55,125 nt of DNA from a virus: the IMG/VR virus record IMGVR_UViG_3300034351_000046, positions 1 to 55,125 of that record; one strand, given 5' to 3'. The position numbers and the translations under genes were made by a program. A model generated the notes under the pieces. It did no database searches, was not told where the DNA came from, and saw only the letters and a list, made by a program, of their open reading frames with translations. Shown here in pieces: positions 16,328 through 26,017 of the stretch. Position 1 is the stretch's first letter. The number at the start of each line of letters is the position of its first letter.

Positions 16328-17386
16328 TTAATCCAGCCAATAGCCCCCGTACATCCACTCCGATCCTGGGGCAACTGAGATTTCCGGCATGTCATAGAAT
16401 TGCGCCCCACCTGGCCCCAGGTCCTGCATGTATTGATACTCTTCAGCTGGGCTTCCGAATTGTTCCCCCGCATAGAAGGCGCCAGTGGATCCGGTGTAAC
16501 CAGGTGCCGGCGGTCCAATGAAGTCTTCCCCGTAAGTGGGATTGACGTTCATCCCGAAATAGCTCCCCGGCTGCGTGGCTTGATTGGGCTGGATGCTCGG
16601 ATTCAAAACATTGCCCGGAGTCTCAACGCCGCCAGCCCAAGGATCATAGCCTTGCATCCCCAGGCCATACTGCCTGGCCAACGCATTGGCTTCTTGCTGG
16701 GCCCTGGCGGCCGCATCAGCCCTGGCCAAGTACTGCTGGTTGTAGGCTTGGGCCGCTGCCGCCTGGCTGGCTGCCAGTCGCTCCTGAGAGCCAATCTGCA
16801 TCCCTGTGGTGCCATAGGCTGTTTGCTGACTGATTCTGGCCCTCTCGGTGGCGCCTTCCTCGGACATCCTGGCGCGTTGCAGAGCATTGGCCAGGTTCGC
16901 CTGATTGGTGATCCAGCTGAGATTCATCTGCTCCCGTTGGTATGGAGAGATGAAAAGATTGGCAGGCGAAAGCTGAGGCGTGGCCTGCATGCCGGCCTGG
17001 TATTGCTGGATGCCTTGATTGGTCAGTTGCTGACTGGTTAGGCCGAGGGCCCGGAGGAGTGCGGTCTGGTCATTGCCACCACCGTAGCTTCCAATCCCTA
17101 TGCCGCGCTCGGCGGCCGCCTGGGCGATTGTCCGCTTGGTTTCTGGAGACAGCACACCCTTGATGTTCCGGGCGATTCCCTCAAAGGTTGGCAACGAAGA
17201 CAGAACGGTCCCGTAATACTTTGCGATGCCGCCCCCAACGGCCTCGGGATCGTAGTCGTAGGCTTCAGGGCTTCCGGGATAAGAGACTCCCCCGCCGCTG
17301 CCGGCGCCATAGGTGCCCACGTAGTCCAACGGGTTCACCCAGTTTGGGCGAGCATCGCTTTGCCAAAGTGTAGATCTGATTGCCAT
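16328..17386 (-). CDS. Putative internal virion protein, Ala/Gln-rich
   Basis: A 352-residue protein. The first 100 residues are Gly/Tyr-rich; residues about 85-240 form a long helical, Ala/Gln-rich segment (QLTNQGIQQYQAGMQ, QAAAAQAYNQQYLARADAAA), and the C-terminus is Gly/Pro/Tyr-rich and probably disordered. The helical core with low-complexity ends is typical of internal or ejection proteins of short-tailed phages. No activity can be assigned. It precedes the 344-residue gene with 15 nt between and follows the tail-tube gene with 3 nt. Confidence 0.6.
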   Translation of the reverse strand: MAIRSTLWQSDARPNWVNPLDYVGTYGAGSGGGVSYPGSPEAYDYDPEAVGGGIAKYYGTVLSSLPTFEGIARNIKGVLSPETKRTIAQAAAERGIGIGSYGGGNDQTALLRALGLTSQQLTNQGIQQYQAGMQATPQLSPANLFISPYQREQMNLSWITNQANLANALQRARMSEEGATERARISQQTAYGTTGMQIGSQERLAASQAAAAQAYNQQYLARADAAARAQQEANALARQYGLGMQGYDPWAGGVETPGNVLNPSIQPNQATQPGSYFGMNVNPTYGEDFIGPPAPGYTGSTGAFYAGEQFGSPAEEYQYMQDLGPGGAQFYDMPEISVAPGSEWMYGGYWLD

Positions 17387-17389
17387 AAC

Positions 17390-18409
17390 CTATATGTTTG
17401 TTGAGAGTCCAATGCGCCTGAAAGATGCCCCTTGCACCCGATCCACTGTCACGGCCGGCTGCTGGTTTCCGAGATAGTGATCCATTTCTCGCTTCAAAAG
17501 CCTGATGGCTCGGGCCTCATGTTTCTCGGCCATCTCATGCGCGGCGGTGACCTCCTGGCTGTAGCCTCTCAAGGCCTGACACATTTCCAGAAGAGCCGGG
17601 ATGTTGCCTATGATCAAAGGATCAGTGTCCCGATAGGCCGGAATGTATTCCAGCTTGGCAACAGCATTGACTGTGTAGGATCCGCAAGTGGTGCAGATCG
17701 GATTGATATAATAGCGCCGATAGGCCGGATTGGTTTCGCTTGCCAGATAACGGGAAAGCAACACCTGGGCGCCTGATGTTTGGTCAACCTGGTAGAGCAG
17801 GATGTCCCCATAGGTAACCGGCTTGACGATGCCTGTGATTTCAGAGACTTCAAAATCCGAATCCACAAACGGATCCAGGAAAGTCATATAGAACCCCTGC
17901 ACCTGGTGAAGGCCATCCATGCCGTAAATCACATTGCCGTTTTGATCCTTCCCAACGATCAGCATCTTATTGCCGAGATCCCTATCATCGGTTGTATAGA
18001 TGCGAAGCCTTTGGTTGGTTGAATCCAAATCCCGTGAGGATGGCCAGACTCCCCGCTCATAACCGGCCACTGAGCCGCACCAGTCCGAGCAGCAGGATTC
18101 ATCAGGCATCGGGCCGGGGCCACCTGGCAGCACCTCGTAGAATTCGTTGTGGATGTAGATCGGCGTTTCACAAACAGACATGTTGATGATCCGCGCGAAA
18201 TCCCTTGGAAGGGTGATATACGGGGCCGCACTGGTAACACTGAACCTGGTCTTGACCCAGCCCTGCCACCAGCCGGCATCCTTGCCTGCATAGATCAGTC
18301 GTTCCTGGGCTTCATTCACCACGCTGGAAAGCGAAGCAGTGTCATCGGCGCAAATTCCCATCACTTCGGGAATCCGGCTCCGTTTGATGTCTTTGAGGGT
18401 CCTTCTCAT
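17390..18409 (-). CDS. Tail tubular A / adaptor-like protein
   Basis: A 339-residue protein. The opening (DIKRSRIPEVMGICADDTASLSSVVNEAQERLIYAGKDAGWWQGW) matches the style of portal-adaptor/head-completion proteins of T7-like and related short-tailed phages, with an N-terminal helical bundle that includes the E-A-Q-x-R-L segment, followed by a beta-rich domain and a final helix-rich part (EMCQALRGYSQEVTAAHEMAEKHEARAIRLLKRE). It would form the ring under the portal. It overlaps the Ig-domain gene upstream by 4 nt and sits next to the nozzle-like gene, as expected. Confidence 0.6.
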   Translation of the reverse strand: MRRTLKDIKRSRIPEVMGICADDTASLSSVVNEAQERLIYAGKDAGWWQGWVKTRFSVTSAAPYITLPRDFARIINMSVCETPIYIHNEFYEVLPGGPGPMPDESCCSDWCGSVAGYERGVWPSSRDLDSTNQRLRIYTTDDRDLGNKMLIVGKDQNGNVIYGMDGLHQVQGFYMTFLDPFVDSDFEVSEITGIVKPVTYGDILLYQVDQTSGAQVLLSRYLASETNPAYRRYYINPICTTCGSYTVNAVAKLEYIPAYRDTDPLIIGNIPALLEMCQALRGYSQEVTAAHEMAEKHEARAIRLLKREMDHYLGNQQPAVTVDRVQGASFRRIGLSTNI

Positions 18410-20034
18410 ATTCGTGCAAGTGTGATTTGGAAGTCAGATGAACCTCCAACATATGGCCCACCAACCGGTCCCGCATAGGCGGCTTGCGCCAGAACTGTCA
18501 ATTCGTAGGTGCTGACCACGCCAGCTGGAATCGTAAATGGGAAAGTGTATTCCCCCGCCGGCACTGCTGCACTAAAAGTATTGGCGATAACCAATGAACT
18601 TGGGAGCACCCGACGCATGTAAATGGTTTCACTGCCACACTGGATTCCGTTGGTTGCCGGAGGTACCAGGTTGGTTTTTTGGACAGACACCCTTAGCTCG
18701 CAATTGATTGCAGGCCCTCCGGTGTTGTCTATCATAAAGACTCCGCTCTGGGATCGGCCCACCGAATTTCCACATGGGCTAGCAGTGCCAGGCAGGCTTG
18801 CCCCGTTCACCGAATAGGCGCCGGCTCCACTTGCATAGGCCACTCCACACCCGACTTCGCTAACGCTATTGTTCCAGACCCAAGCCGCAAAAAGATTATC
18901 ATCGATGAAGATCTGAAAATCCTTTTCACAGGTGCCGCCCTCATTATCAGTGACCCGGATTCTGAAATTGTAGGTCCCAGTCGAAGTGGGAATCCCTGAA
19001 ATAGTTCCGGTGGATGCATCGATGGCAAGACCTGGTGGGAGATTGCCACTTGCAAGAGTTTTGGTAAATGTCTTGGGATCCCAACCACCCAAGGTTTGGA
19101 TCGTGGTGCTATACGGGACAGTGACCTCACCGCTTGGCAAAACCTCCGCGCTGGTGATCTCCATGACTGAAATAAAATAGACCCGATAGGTGTAGGTTCC
19201 ATTCCAATCGGTCATGGTCAACCGGAAGCCATAAGTGCCAGCCTTGGTAAATGTCCCATAGACTCGCATTGCCGTGGTCTGTGGCTGGAAATTGATTCCG
19301 GGAGGAGGAATTCCAAAGACTTCCCAAGAGACCCGACCAAAGAATCCACCGACTTTATCCGGGACCACAAATTGGCTGATTTCCTCATCCACACAAGCAC
19401 TCTTAAGGAGTGGGGTCAGGCAGCCGATTCCGTAGTTAAGCCATTCGGTGGCCTGGGTTCGCGCTCGGATATTGGCCGCATCCTTGTTGGCTGCCCAAAC
19501 ACGGCAGGCAGGAACAACGGCACCTTTCTTTCCATCCACACAAATAGCCTCGATCGAGGTCTCATCATTGCAGTCAGGTTTCTGCGCCTTTGGAAGGATC
19601 CTGGTTGGGGTTGGCCCAGGATTGTCAGGATCGAGCGACTGGCAGAGCTCGGTCAAATAGTTGTTGCACCAATTCTGGGCTAACGCATCAGCTTGAGCCT
19701 GGCTGTCTGCCCAGAAGGTTCCATAGGGAATCGTGAATGAATACTGCTGACCATCCGGGCAGGTGCGGTAACAGGTGTAGGCTTCATTGCCGAAAAGCTT
19801 ATTGGCCTCGCAAATCTTGGCCAGGTTCTGAGCGCACAGATCGGCATCGGCCTGGCTGATAGTAGAAATGCATAAACCATAGCATGCAGTGAAGACATCG
19901 TTGTCACCATCCCAGATCTGGTTTGGGAAATAAGTGCTCCTGAATAGCTCGCGATCTGGATCCTCAGAAGAGTAATTGCCCAGACTGTTTGCGTCCTCGA
20001 TGCAGATTGCCTTATTTGGACAAAGGATATTCAT
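18406..20034 (-). CDS. Cys-rich tail protein with putative Ig domain
   Basis: A 542-residue protein. The first 230 residues are rich in Cys and Trp/Tyr (CPNKAICIEDANSL, CYRTCPDGQQYSF, CNNYLTELC), with repeated motifs containing AQADALAQNWC. Residues about 335-415 form a bacterial putative-Ig (He_PIG-like) domain with its diagnostic NLPPGLAIDASTGTISGIP and YNFRIRVTDNEGG. The C-terminus is beta-rich. The start at 20034 was chosen because it overlaps the upstream stop (ATGA); a 30-residue longer frame exists. A tail-tip or adhesin role is inferred from position and domains. Confidence 0.7.
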   Translation of the reverse strand: MNILCPNKAICIEDANSLGNYSSEDPDRELFRSTYFPNQIWDGDNDVFTACYGLCISTISQADADLCAQNLAKICEANKLFGNEAYTCYRTCPDGQQYSFTIPYGTFWADSQAQADALAQNWCNNYLTELCQSLDPDNPGPTPTRILPKAQKPDCNDETSIEAICVDGKKGAVVPACRVWAANKDAANIRARTQATEWLNYGIGCLTPLLKSACVDEEISQFVVPDKVGGFFGRVSWEVFGIPPPGINFQPQTTAMRVYGTFTKAGTYGFRLTMTDWNGTYTYRVYFISVMEITSAEVLPSGEVTVPYSTTIQTLGGWDPKTFTKTLASGNLPPGLAIDASTGTISGIPTSTGTYNFRIRVTDNEGGTCEKDFQIFIDDNLFAAWVWNNSVSEVGCGVAYASGAGAYSVNGASLPGTASPCGNSVGRSQSGVFMIDNTGGPAINCELRVSVQKTNLVPPATNGIQCGSETIYMRRVLPSSLVIANTFSAAVPAGEYTFPFTIPAGVVSTYELTVLAQAAYAGPVGGPYVGGSSDFQITLARI

Positions 20035-22286
20035 AGCGTCGAAGCTGGAGTTGCACAGGTCAATCCCTGGTAGGGCGCCTTCTGCCACGGGGTGGCGTGA
20101 ACCATGATTCCCCGAATCCGGCACCAGCCTTTCATAACGATCTTCATTTGGAACTGGTAGCCGATATCCATTGGGCGGCTGTTCATTTGATTACAGCCGG
20201 GATGAGGTGGCTTGGGAAGTGTCACTGGAAACTTATAGCCTTCGCCATAAGCCTGCTCTGGATAACAAACCGGGTTCTCCAGGTCCTCACAAGTGGATCG
20301 AGCGGAACAGAATTCGGTTCTATACCAAAATTGCCAGCAGGCCTCCGCATCCGGCCGATAGTAGACATCCATGTAAACGGTTCCATAAACACGATCCACC
20401 CAGATCTCCCCGCCATCCAATCGCTTTAACTCGAACTCACGCCCCCAGGTCCATGCTGGCGTTTCGACAAACCATTCAACCCGATTGTCACCTTCGTCAT
20501 TTCGCGTGAAAGACGTAAGCTCCCAAACCTCGATCCCCCCATCCTGGGCCAGGATGACCGCAAAGGCACGTTGTAGGCCGCCATAGTCCCCCTCAAAAAG
20601 TTGGAGAATCTTAACTCCCTGCCACCAGCCCTCCCATGCCGGCGCCTGGCGATTGCGCTCGATGATGTCCTCGAGGGACGACACCAGGTCGAAATCTAAA
20701 ACCGCCAAGCCGCCAAACGCAGTCCCCACCTCGGTAACCTCCGGGAGCACTGTTTGAAGCATTCGGTTATCAAAGTAAATCCCGCTGGCCGTGGAAAGCA
20801 GAGCTCGATCATTGAAGTTGAGAAGGCGATTCAAGTTGCGACTGATCGGCGTATTGCCCCACTGGCTGAAATCCCTCACAGCCATGAACAGGCTTCGGTA
20901 GCCATCCCAAGAAAGGTAGAAAAGATCCCCGTTGATGTTGACGATTGAACGCTCGCCATAGGATCCATTCCTCAACTGGGCCACCCGTTGCAATGGCTCG
21001 GTAGCTGTGATCCAAGCTGACCTGGTGACCGGAACCGAAAGGGAATAGATGGTCTTGCGCGTACAGGCGAACAGCTGCCCCTCACCTAATGCGGTGTCCA
21101 GGTTGGCTGTATGCCGAAGGGCCCGGATGATCCCATCAGAGGTGGGCACCACAAAGCCATCCCCGGCCAATGCCAGGGGGTTCTCTGTCACCTTGAGAAT
21201 CGAATCCCGATAAGCGTAGGCAAGGGTGCCTGCCGGCCCCAGGACGATATCTCCAGCCGTGTATTGCCGATCTTGGGCATACCAGATGCGGCCCATGTAA
21301 TAGTCCATGGCAGTGGCCGCAGGGAGCTCGGAGACGGTCAGGAGATTGACATCGGCAGCAACAGGATCACCTGGCGTGGCCGTCACGTTGACCAGGTAGA
21401 CATGGTTGGCGGCCGGCGCCGGCTCGGGGGCAACGACAGTGATAGTCCAAGCATCGCCAAAGATTGTGACTGCCTGGGGAGCGGCCACCGCTGGATCTAC
21501 CCAGACCGAGAAAGCGGTGGTGGCCCCCACAGCCGGCACGGTGAAGCTGGCCAGGGTTGTGCAAAGCAGATTGCCGCCGGCATCCAGGATCTGCGTTCCG
21601 GCAGGGACGATGTAGCCCACCGGGGCGGTGGCCGCATCATTACGAAGAGTAATCGATTGGGTGTTTACGACTTGGATCCATGATTCGCCATCGATGAGCA
21701 CAACCTGGTTGGCGACTCCAGTATAGGGACCGTAAAGAGTGACATCCTGATAGTCACCCACAGCCGGCACGTTGAAGCCGGCAGCTATGACACCAACCAC
21801 GCCGCCAGGTCCGGTCGATCTCCGAAGCCTGGTGCCATCCCAAATTAAAGGCAGCGTGACACCATCCCCGGCCTGCTTGATCATGAACTCTTCACCCTGA
21901 GTGAAGTATGCCTGGGAAACGCTTGCCGGATCCGACAAACCAAAGATAGTGGAAAGGTTGGCTACGCTGTCGTCCAGATCCACGCGCACCTGGTAGAGGT
22001 CACCACCAATGGAGAGAATCAAGTAAGGGAAAGTGCCGTTGATGAAATTATCGTAGAGCCAGCCCCCCTGGTAGAGCGCGTTCCCAGGGTGAACTCGCGC
22101 CCTACGGATCCATCCGGTTCGAGGCAGAATGCCGCCCCCACGCATCGTGGCATTGGTGGCCCAGGCCAACTGATTTCTCCTCAGTCCTTCCGGGAAAAGC
22201 TCCGAAGCAATGGTTGGAACCTTACCGGAATCGACACCACCTATCCAGTTCCACGACCCGTCCGTGATTCGGACATTTGAAGCCAT
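20031..22286 (-). CDS. Tail nozzle / tail tubular B-like protein
   Basis: A 751-residue, beta-rich protein starting right at the divergent terL promoter. The N-terminal WNWIGGVDSGKVPTIASELFPEG followed by NQLAWATNATMRGGGILPRTGW resembles nozzle or stabilisation proteins of short-tailed phages, which open with a similar G-G-x-N-x-R-x-G-G-x-x-P-R-x-G pattern. Two Ig-like inserts rich in Val/Ala/Pro (about residues 165-300) are followed by propeller-like strands with repeated TRKTIYSLSV and GDLFYLSWDG segments. A Cys-rich C-terminal domain ends it. It would form the tail tip below the adaptor. Confidence 0.65.
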   Translation of the reverse strand: MASNVRITDGSWNWIGGVDSGKVPTIASELFPEGLRRNQLAWATNATMRGGGILPRTGWIRRARVHPGNALYQGGWLYDNFINGTFPYLILSIGGDLYQVRVDLDDSVANLSTIFGLSDPASVSQAYFTQGEEFMIKQAGDGVTLPLIWDGTRLRRSTGPGGVVGVIAAGFNVPAVGDYQDVTLYGPYTGVANQVVLIDGESWIQVVNTQSITLRNDAATAPVGYIVPAGTQILDAGGNLLCTTLASFTVPAVGATTAFSVWVDPAVAAPQAVTIFGDAWTITVVAPEPAPAANHVYLVNVTATPGDPVAADVNLLTVSELPAATAMDYYMGRIWYAQDRQYTAGDIVLGPAGTLAYAYRDSILKVTENPLALAGDGFVVPTSDGIIRALRHTANLDTALGEGQLFACTRKTIYSLSVPVTRSAWITATEPLQRVAQLRNGSYGERSIVNINGDLFYLSWDGYRSLFMAVRDFSQWGNTPISRNLNRLLNFNDRALLSTASGIYFDNRMLQTVLPEVTEVGTAFGGLAVLDFDLVSSLEDIIERNRQAPAWEGWWQGVKILQLFEGDYGGLQRAFAVILAQDGGIEVWELTSFTRNDEGDNRVEWFVETPAWTWGREFELKRLDGGEIWVDRVYGTVYMDVYYRPDAEACWQFWYRTEFCSARSTCEDLENPVCYPEQAYGEGYKFPVTLPKPPHPGCNQMNSRPMDIGYQFQMKIVMKGWCRIRGIMVHATPWQKAPYQGLTCATPASTL

Positions 22287-22350
22287 ACGCTAGTTAATTT
22301 CCAGTTGCACATACCAAGAACTGTGGTCCACGCTGTGACGACTAGCGTAT
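22285..22350. promoter_or_regulatory. 10-bp inverted repeat in the divergent nozzle/terL promoter region
   Basis: ATACGCTAGT (22285-22294) and ACTAGCGTAT (22341-22350) are perfect inverted copies separated by 46 bases. They fill the 83-bp gap between divergent genes, the left arm touching the minus-strand start codon and the right arm 19 bases before the terL start. A two-site operator or a paired late-promoter element is likely. Confidence 0.55.
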
Positions 22351-22369
22351 TACGTCTGAAGCCCAATCT

Positions 22370-24151
22370 ATGCCGGAAGACACAATCTTCAAGTATAATG
22401 CGATCTGGCCGGCTGATGCCACTGACCTGGCGATCGAGATGGCGTGCATCCAACAAGGGGGCACCTGGTTCAAAGATAATAGGGAATGTGGGGCAGGTTT
22501 AGAGCATCACTATTCAGAAATGCGGAGGATTCTCTGGCCTCACTTAGATGATCACAGATGGGTGCAGCTATGTCTTGAGGAGGTCATCAATCATAAGATC
22601 GTGGTGCTGATGGGCGCCGGCTCCACTGGCAAAACCAATTTTGCCGCCTGGTTCTCTCTTTGCGAGTACTACTGCTTCCCCGAGCACACTTGCATTTTGG
22701 TGAGCTCTACCGATCTCCGAGGCCTTGAACTGCGTGTCTGGGGTGAAATTAAAAGCCTGCATGACCTGGCCACCAGCCGCTATGAGCTCCCCGGCCACCT
22801 CATCGAATCCAAGCACGCCATCTCCACTGACCTGGTGGATGAAGGATCCATCCGAGATCTCCGCAAAGGAATGATCGGCATTCCCTGCGTTCAAAACGGA
22901 AAATTTGTAGGCCTCGGAAAATACTTAGGCATCAAGCAGAGGAGAATGCGCCTGGTAGCAGATGAGGCCCAATTCATGGGATCCGGGTTTCTCAACGCCT
23001 TTGCCAACCTGGACAAGAACACCGATTTCAAAGCTATGGTTCTGGGCAATCCCAATGACATCCTGGATCCACTTGGCCGCGCGGCCGAGCCGAAGGATGG
23101 ATGGGGATCCCACATGGAACCCGAGAAGACCACTGTATGGGATACTCGGTTCATGAACGGAAGGTGCGTCAACCTGGTGGGCACCGATTCCCCCAATTTC
23201 GACTACCCGGAAGATGAACCCACCAAGTTTCCTTACCTGATCTCCAGGGAAAAGATTGCCAATACAAAGGCATTCTTTGGGCAGGATTCGGCCGAGTATT
23301 ACTCCCAGTGCATTGGCACCATGAAGATCGGCGCCATGGCCAAACGGGTACTGACTCGGGATCTATGCATTCAATTCAGTGCGAATTTGAGAGACGTTGT
23401 CTGGGATGGGTTCCCGATAAAAATCGGAGGCCTCGATGCTGCCTATGGTGGAGACCGCTGCATGTGCGGCTATATCGAATTCGGGAAGGATCGAGAACAA
23501 AAAACCAAGCTGTTGATCCACCCTCCAGTAGTGGTGCCCATCCTTGGCCGGAAGGATCCCGAGGAGGAAATCGCCATCTTCGTCAAAGACTACTGCCATC
23601 GGATTGGGATCTCCCCTGAGAATTTCTTTCATGACTCCACGGGCCGTGGATCCCTCGGGACAGCATTGGCCAGGATCTGGTCCGCTCATTGCAATCCGGT
23701 TGAGTTTGGAGGATCCCCAACCGAGCGGCCGGTCTCCCTGGAGCATTACATCTGGGATGAGAAACAGCACCGCAAACGGCTCAAAACCTGCCGGGAGCAC
23801 TATTCAAAATTCGTCACTGAGCTCTGGTTCTCGGTGAGGTATGCCGTGGAGGCCGGCCAGGTCCGGGGGCTGCCAGAAAGCGTCATGGAGGAATTCTGCA
23901 TGCGCGAATGGACCAAGGTGAAGGGGGACAAGATCGAGGTTGAAAAGAAAGAGGACATGAAAGAGCGCGTGGGCCGCTCCCCGGACGAAGCTGACTGGTG
24001 TTCGATTTGCGTGGAGGGCGCCAGGCGCCGAGGCTTTACCATCAGCCGGCTCACCAACGCAGAGGCAGAAACAAGAAATCGTGAGTGGATGCTCGACCTA
24101 CAACGGAAGGCATCCACTCACCGATCGGGACAGTTGAGTTACCGGAGGTAA
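22370..24151 (+). CDS. terL: Terminase large subunit
   Basis: A 593-residue DNA-packaging motor. The ATPase shows Walker A GAGSTGKT (residues 82-89), Walker B LVADEA (Asp198-Glu199) and a coupling-type segment VLGNPND (about 224-230). The RNase H-like nuclease shows Asp356 in IGGLDAAYGGD, Asp422 in FFHDSTGRG, and the family's GRSPDEADW near the end (Asp539/Asp542). Length and motif order are complete. It is encoded on the plus strand in the middle of the minus-strand virion genes, with its own upstream region holding a 10-bp inverted repeat. No small terminase was identified next to it. Confidence 0.93.
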   Translation: MPEDTIFKYNAIWPADATDLAIEMACIQQGGTWFKDNRECGAGLEHHYSEMRRILWPHLDDHRWVQLCLEEVINHKIVVLMGAGSTGKTNFAAWFSLCEYYCFPEHTCILVSSTDLRGLELRVWGEIKSLHDLATSRYELPGHLIESKHAISTDLVDEGSIRDLRKGMIGIPCVQNGKFVGLGKYLGIKQRRMRLVADEAQFMGSGFLNAFANLDKNTDFKAMVLGNPNDILDPLGRAAEPKDGWGSHMEPEKTTVWDTRFMNGRCVNLVGTDSPNFDYPEDEPTKFPYLISREKIANTKAFFGQDSAEYYSQCIGTMKIGAMAKRVLTRDLCIQFSANLRDVVWDGFPIKIGGLDAAYGGDRCMCGYIEFGKDREQKTKLLIHPPVVVPILGRKDPEEEIAIFVKDYCHRIGISPENFFHDSTGRGSLGTALARIWSAHCNPVEFGGSPTERPVSLEHYIWDEKQHRKRLKTCREHYSKFVTELWFSVRYAVEAGQVRGLPESVMEEFCMREWTKVKGDKIEVEKKEDMKERVGRSPDEADWCSICVEGARRRGFTISRLTNAEAETRNREWMLDLQRKASTHRSGQLSYRR

Positions 24152-24190
24152 GCTACTTGCGCTTACCCTTCCTGCATCCTTTCTTGGGCA

Positions 24191-24775
24191 TTACTTTTTG
24201 GGTTGGGGTTGGGGCGCGTGGGGAGCCGATAATTTGATCAACTCATCGGCCACCATCTGCGCGGATTCCTTATTCACAACCTGCTTGAGGAGCTTGGAGA
24301 CCTCCAGGACCACGCCGGCCTCAGTTTGGTGCTTGGACATCCACCTGACCCATTGGCCCTCGGCAGCCTTGCCCTGGGGCGTTGTGGACATGATTTTGCG
24401 GCCGGCCTCGATGACCTGGGCTAGGATGGCCGCAGTCTTTCTGTTGGTGTTCGACCTGAGCTTGGCCCAGACACCAAAAACAGCAGAAAGCAAAGTGCCG
24501 ACAATACCACCAACACCAAAAAGGTTCCCAATATTAGTTCCGGTTTCGACAATGGCATCGGCGGTTTCACCTGGTGAGAAATCAAAGGCTTCATACCAAT
24601 TGGTCACGGCCGTGATCACAGCCTGGCCGCCCTCGATGTTGGTCGACCAGGTGACCACCGGCACCTGAATAGTCTCGATGTTGAACAGCTTCTTTTCAAC
24701 CTCGGTGGGGGCAGCCGCGCACCCGACAGTTGTCAGTGCGAGGAGCAACGTGCAGAGCAGAACTTTTGTTTTCAT
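24191..24775 (-). CDS. Lipoprotein with internal membrane segment (lysis candidate)
   Basis: A 194-residue protein starting with a lipoprotein signal peptide: KTKVLLCTLLLALTTVGCAAA, lipobox TVGC with Cys19 as the likely lipidated residue. A second hydrophobic stretch, GNLFGVGGIVGTLLSAVFGVWAKLR (about residues 70-97), can span the membrane and is followed by a helical, basic C-terminus. Membrane segment plus N-K-K-type helix reminds me of phage holin-like proteins, and the lipid anchor of o-spanins, but no family match is certain. The start was set at the ATG of the signal peptide, not at the longer upstream frame. It is convergent with terL. Confidence 0.65.
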   Translation of the reverse strand: MKTKVLLCTLLLALTTVGCAAAPTEVEKKLFNIETIQVPVVTWSTNIEGGQAVITAVTNWYEAFDFSPGETADAIVETGTNIGNLFGVGGIVGTLLSAVFGVWAKLRSNTNRKTAAILAQVIEAGRKIMSTTPQGKAAEGQWVRWMSKHQTEAGVVLEVSKLLKQVVNKESAQMVADELIKLSAPHAPQPQPKK

Positions 24776-24779
24776 ATCA

Positions 24780-26015
24780 TTAAAGACTAAGCCCAACCTG
24801 GCAGCCCATCCATTCGATGATTGCATCCTGCTGGGCAGTATTATCAGCCACGCTTCGGATGATGATTTCGTGGAACTCACCCTCCTGATACTGCCCCGCA
24901 TAGGAATCGCCACCATGCTGGGTTCTGTCGATTGTGGGGGTTGCCGCATGGGTCACCACATCGGCTGGATTCTTGTTGACCCGGATTTCGCTTGCGGCCC
25001 CATTGAAAACGCACGTAAGGACGCACCATTGTTGCGCCGGAACAGAAACCGTCCCTGCCCTGAAAGCACCCGTTGTTTTCAGGTAGCTGGTCAAAAAGTA
25101 GTTGGGGGCACTTCCAATCGCGATGATCATATTGAGCAACGTGGGATGATTGCTCGCAATCAAATACTGGCTGCCCCTCAAAAACCTGGCAAAGCAACTG
25201 GCATAAATCGTGTAAGCCGTGCCCATTGGCCGGTTGCCATTTCCGTTCTGCCAATAATTGTGGGTTGTTGGGCCGGTGCCACCGTATCCAAAAACCGGAA
25301 TCCCGCCCCGCACACCATAGCTTGGATAAGCTGCTGCCGTGACAACCAGGTTCCCGTCATGGTCATCCCGATACACCTGGCACTCGGTCACTTCATGCTG
25401 GCCGTGGCCTGCCGCGTTCACATCCATGAATCCCACATAAAGAATTCCTTCAGTTGCGCGACCGGTGAACGTAACCGTGTATTGAGTCAGCACCCCGGTA
25501 ATGACGATGTCTGTGAAATCACCCGAGGCCGCACCTTCATGCAAAATCCGAATGGCGGTGTTTCCGGTAACCGCCCTCATTTTGAATTTGAAGGTATAAG
25601 TCCTGCCAGGTTCGCTTAACAGAAAGGTTTGCTTTATGTAAGCGTTCTGGGCTGTGAAGGTGAACGTGGTTGCTGTGTTGACGGTGCAGCTGACCCTTTG
25701 TGCCCAATCAGATGTAAAGTTCCCAGATGAAACCAGAAAGTTCGCATCATTATCCACCTGGTTTGGGGAGATGACTTTGAACCCATTAAAGTTCTGGAGA
25801 AACAGATTATAGTTTGGGGAAAGGACAGAGGTCTTGTTGGGGGAGGTGTCCATGAGGTCCCCAACCGACACAAACGGATTCACCACTGAAAGCGAGGCGT
25901 TATACCAGCACTGGGTATTGGGATCACTTGTCAGAAGCGGGTTAACGCAGGCGCCGGCACCCTGCAAGAATGCAGGATCCCGAAGGCCTAGGGATGGAAA
26001 TCGGCGCAAATTCAT
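24780..26015 (-). CDS. Fibre/adhesin-like protein with LamG-type domain
   Basis: A 411-residue protein. After an N-terminal segment (about 1-70) come two beta-sandwich regions: one with a carbohydrate-binding-like pattern (about 95-215, YTFKFKMRAVTGNTAIRI) and a C-terminal LamG/concanavalin-like one (about 290-411) with QQWCVLTCVFNGAASEIRVN and the closing EFHEIIIRSVADNTAQQDAI helix seen in phage and bacterial LamG-like domains. Surface-polysaccharide or glycan binding as receptor-binding protein is a reasonable inference. It lies between the small Cys-motif genes and the lipoprotein gene. Confidence 0.65.
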   Translation of the reverse strand: MNLRRFPSLGLRDPAFLQGAGACVNPLLTSDPNTQCWYNASLSVVNPFVSVGDLMDTSPNKTSVLSPNYNLFLQNFNGFKVISPNQVDNDANFLVSSGNFTSDWAQRVSCTVNTATTFTFTAQNAYIKQTFLLSEPGRTYTFKFKMRAVTGNTAIRILHEGAASGDFTDIVITGVLTQYTVTFTGRATEGILYVGFMDVNAAGHGQHEVTECQVYRDDHDGNLVVTAAAYPSYGVRGGIPVFGYGGTGPTTHNYWQNGNGNRPMGTAYTIYASCFARFLRGSQYLIASNHPTLLNMIIAIGSAPNYFLTSYLKTTGAFRAGTVSVPAQQWCVLTCVFNGAASEIRVNKNPADVVTHAATPTIDRTQHGGDSYAGQYQEGEFHEIIIRSVADNTAQQDAIIEWMGCQVGLSL

Positions 26016-26017
26016 TT

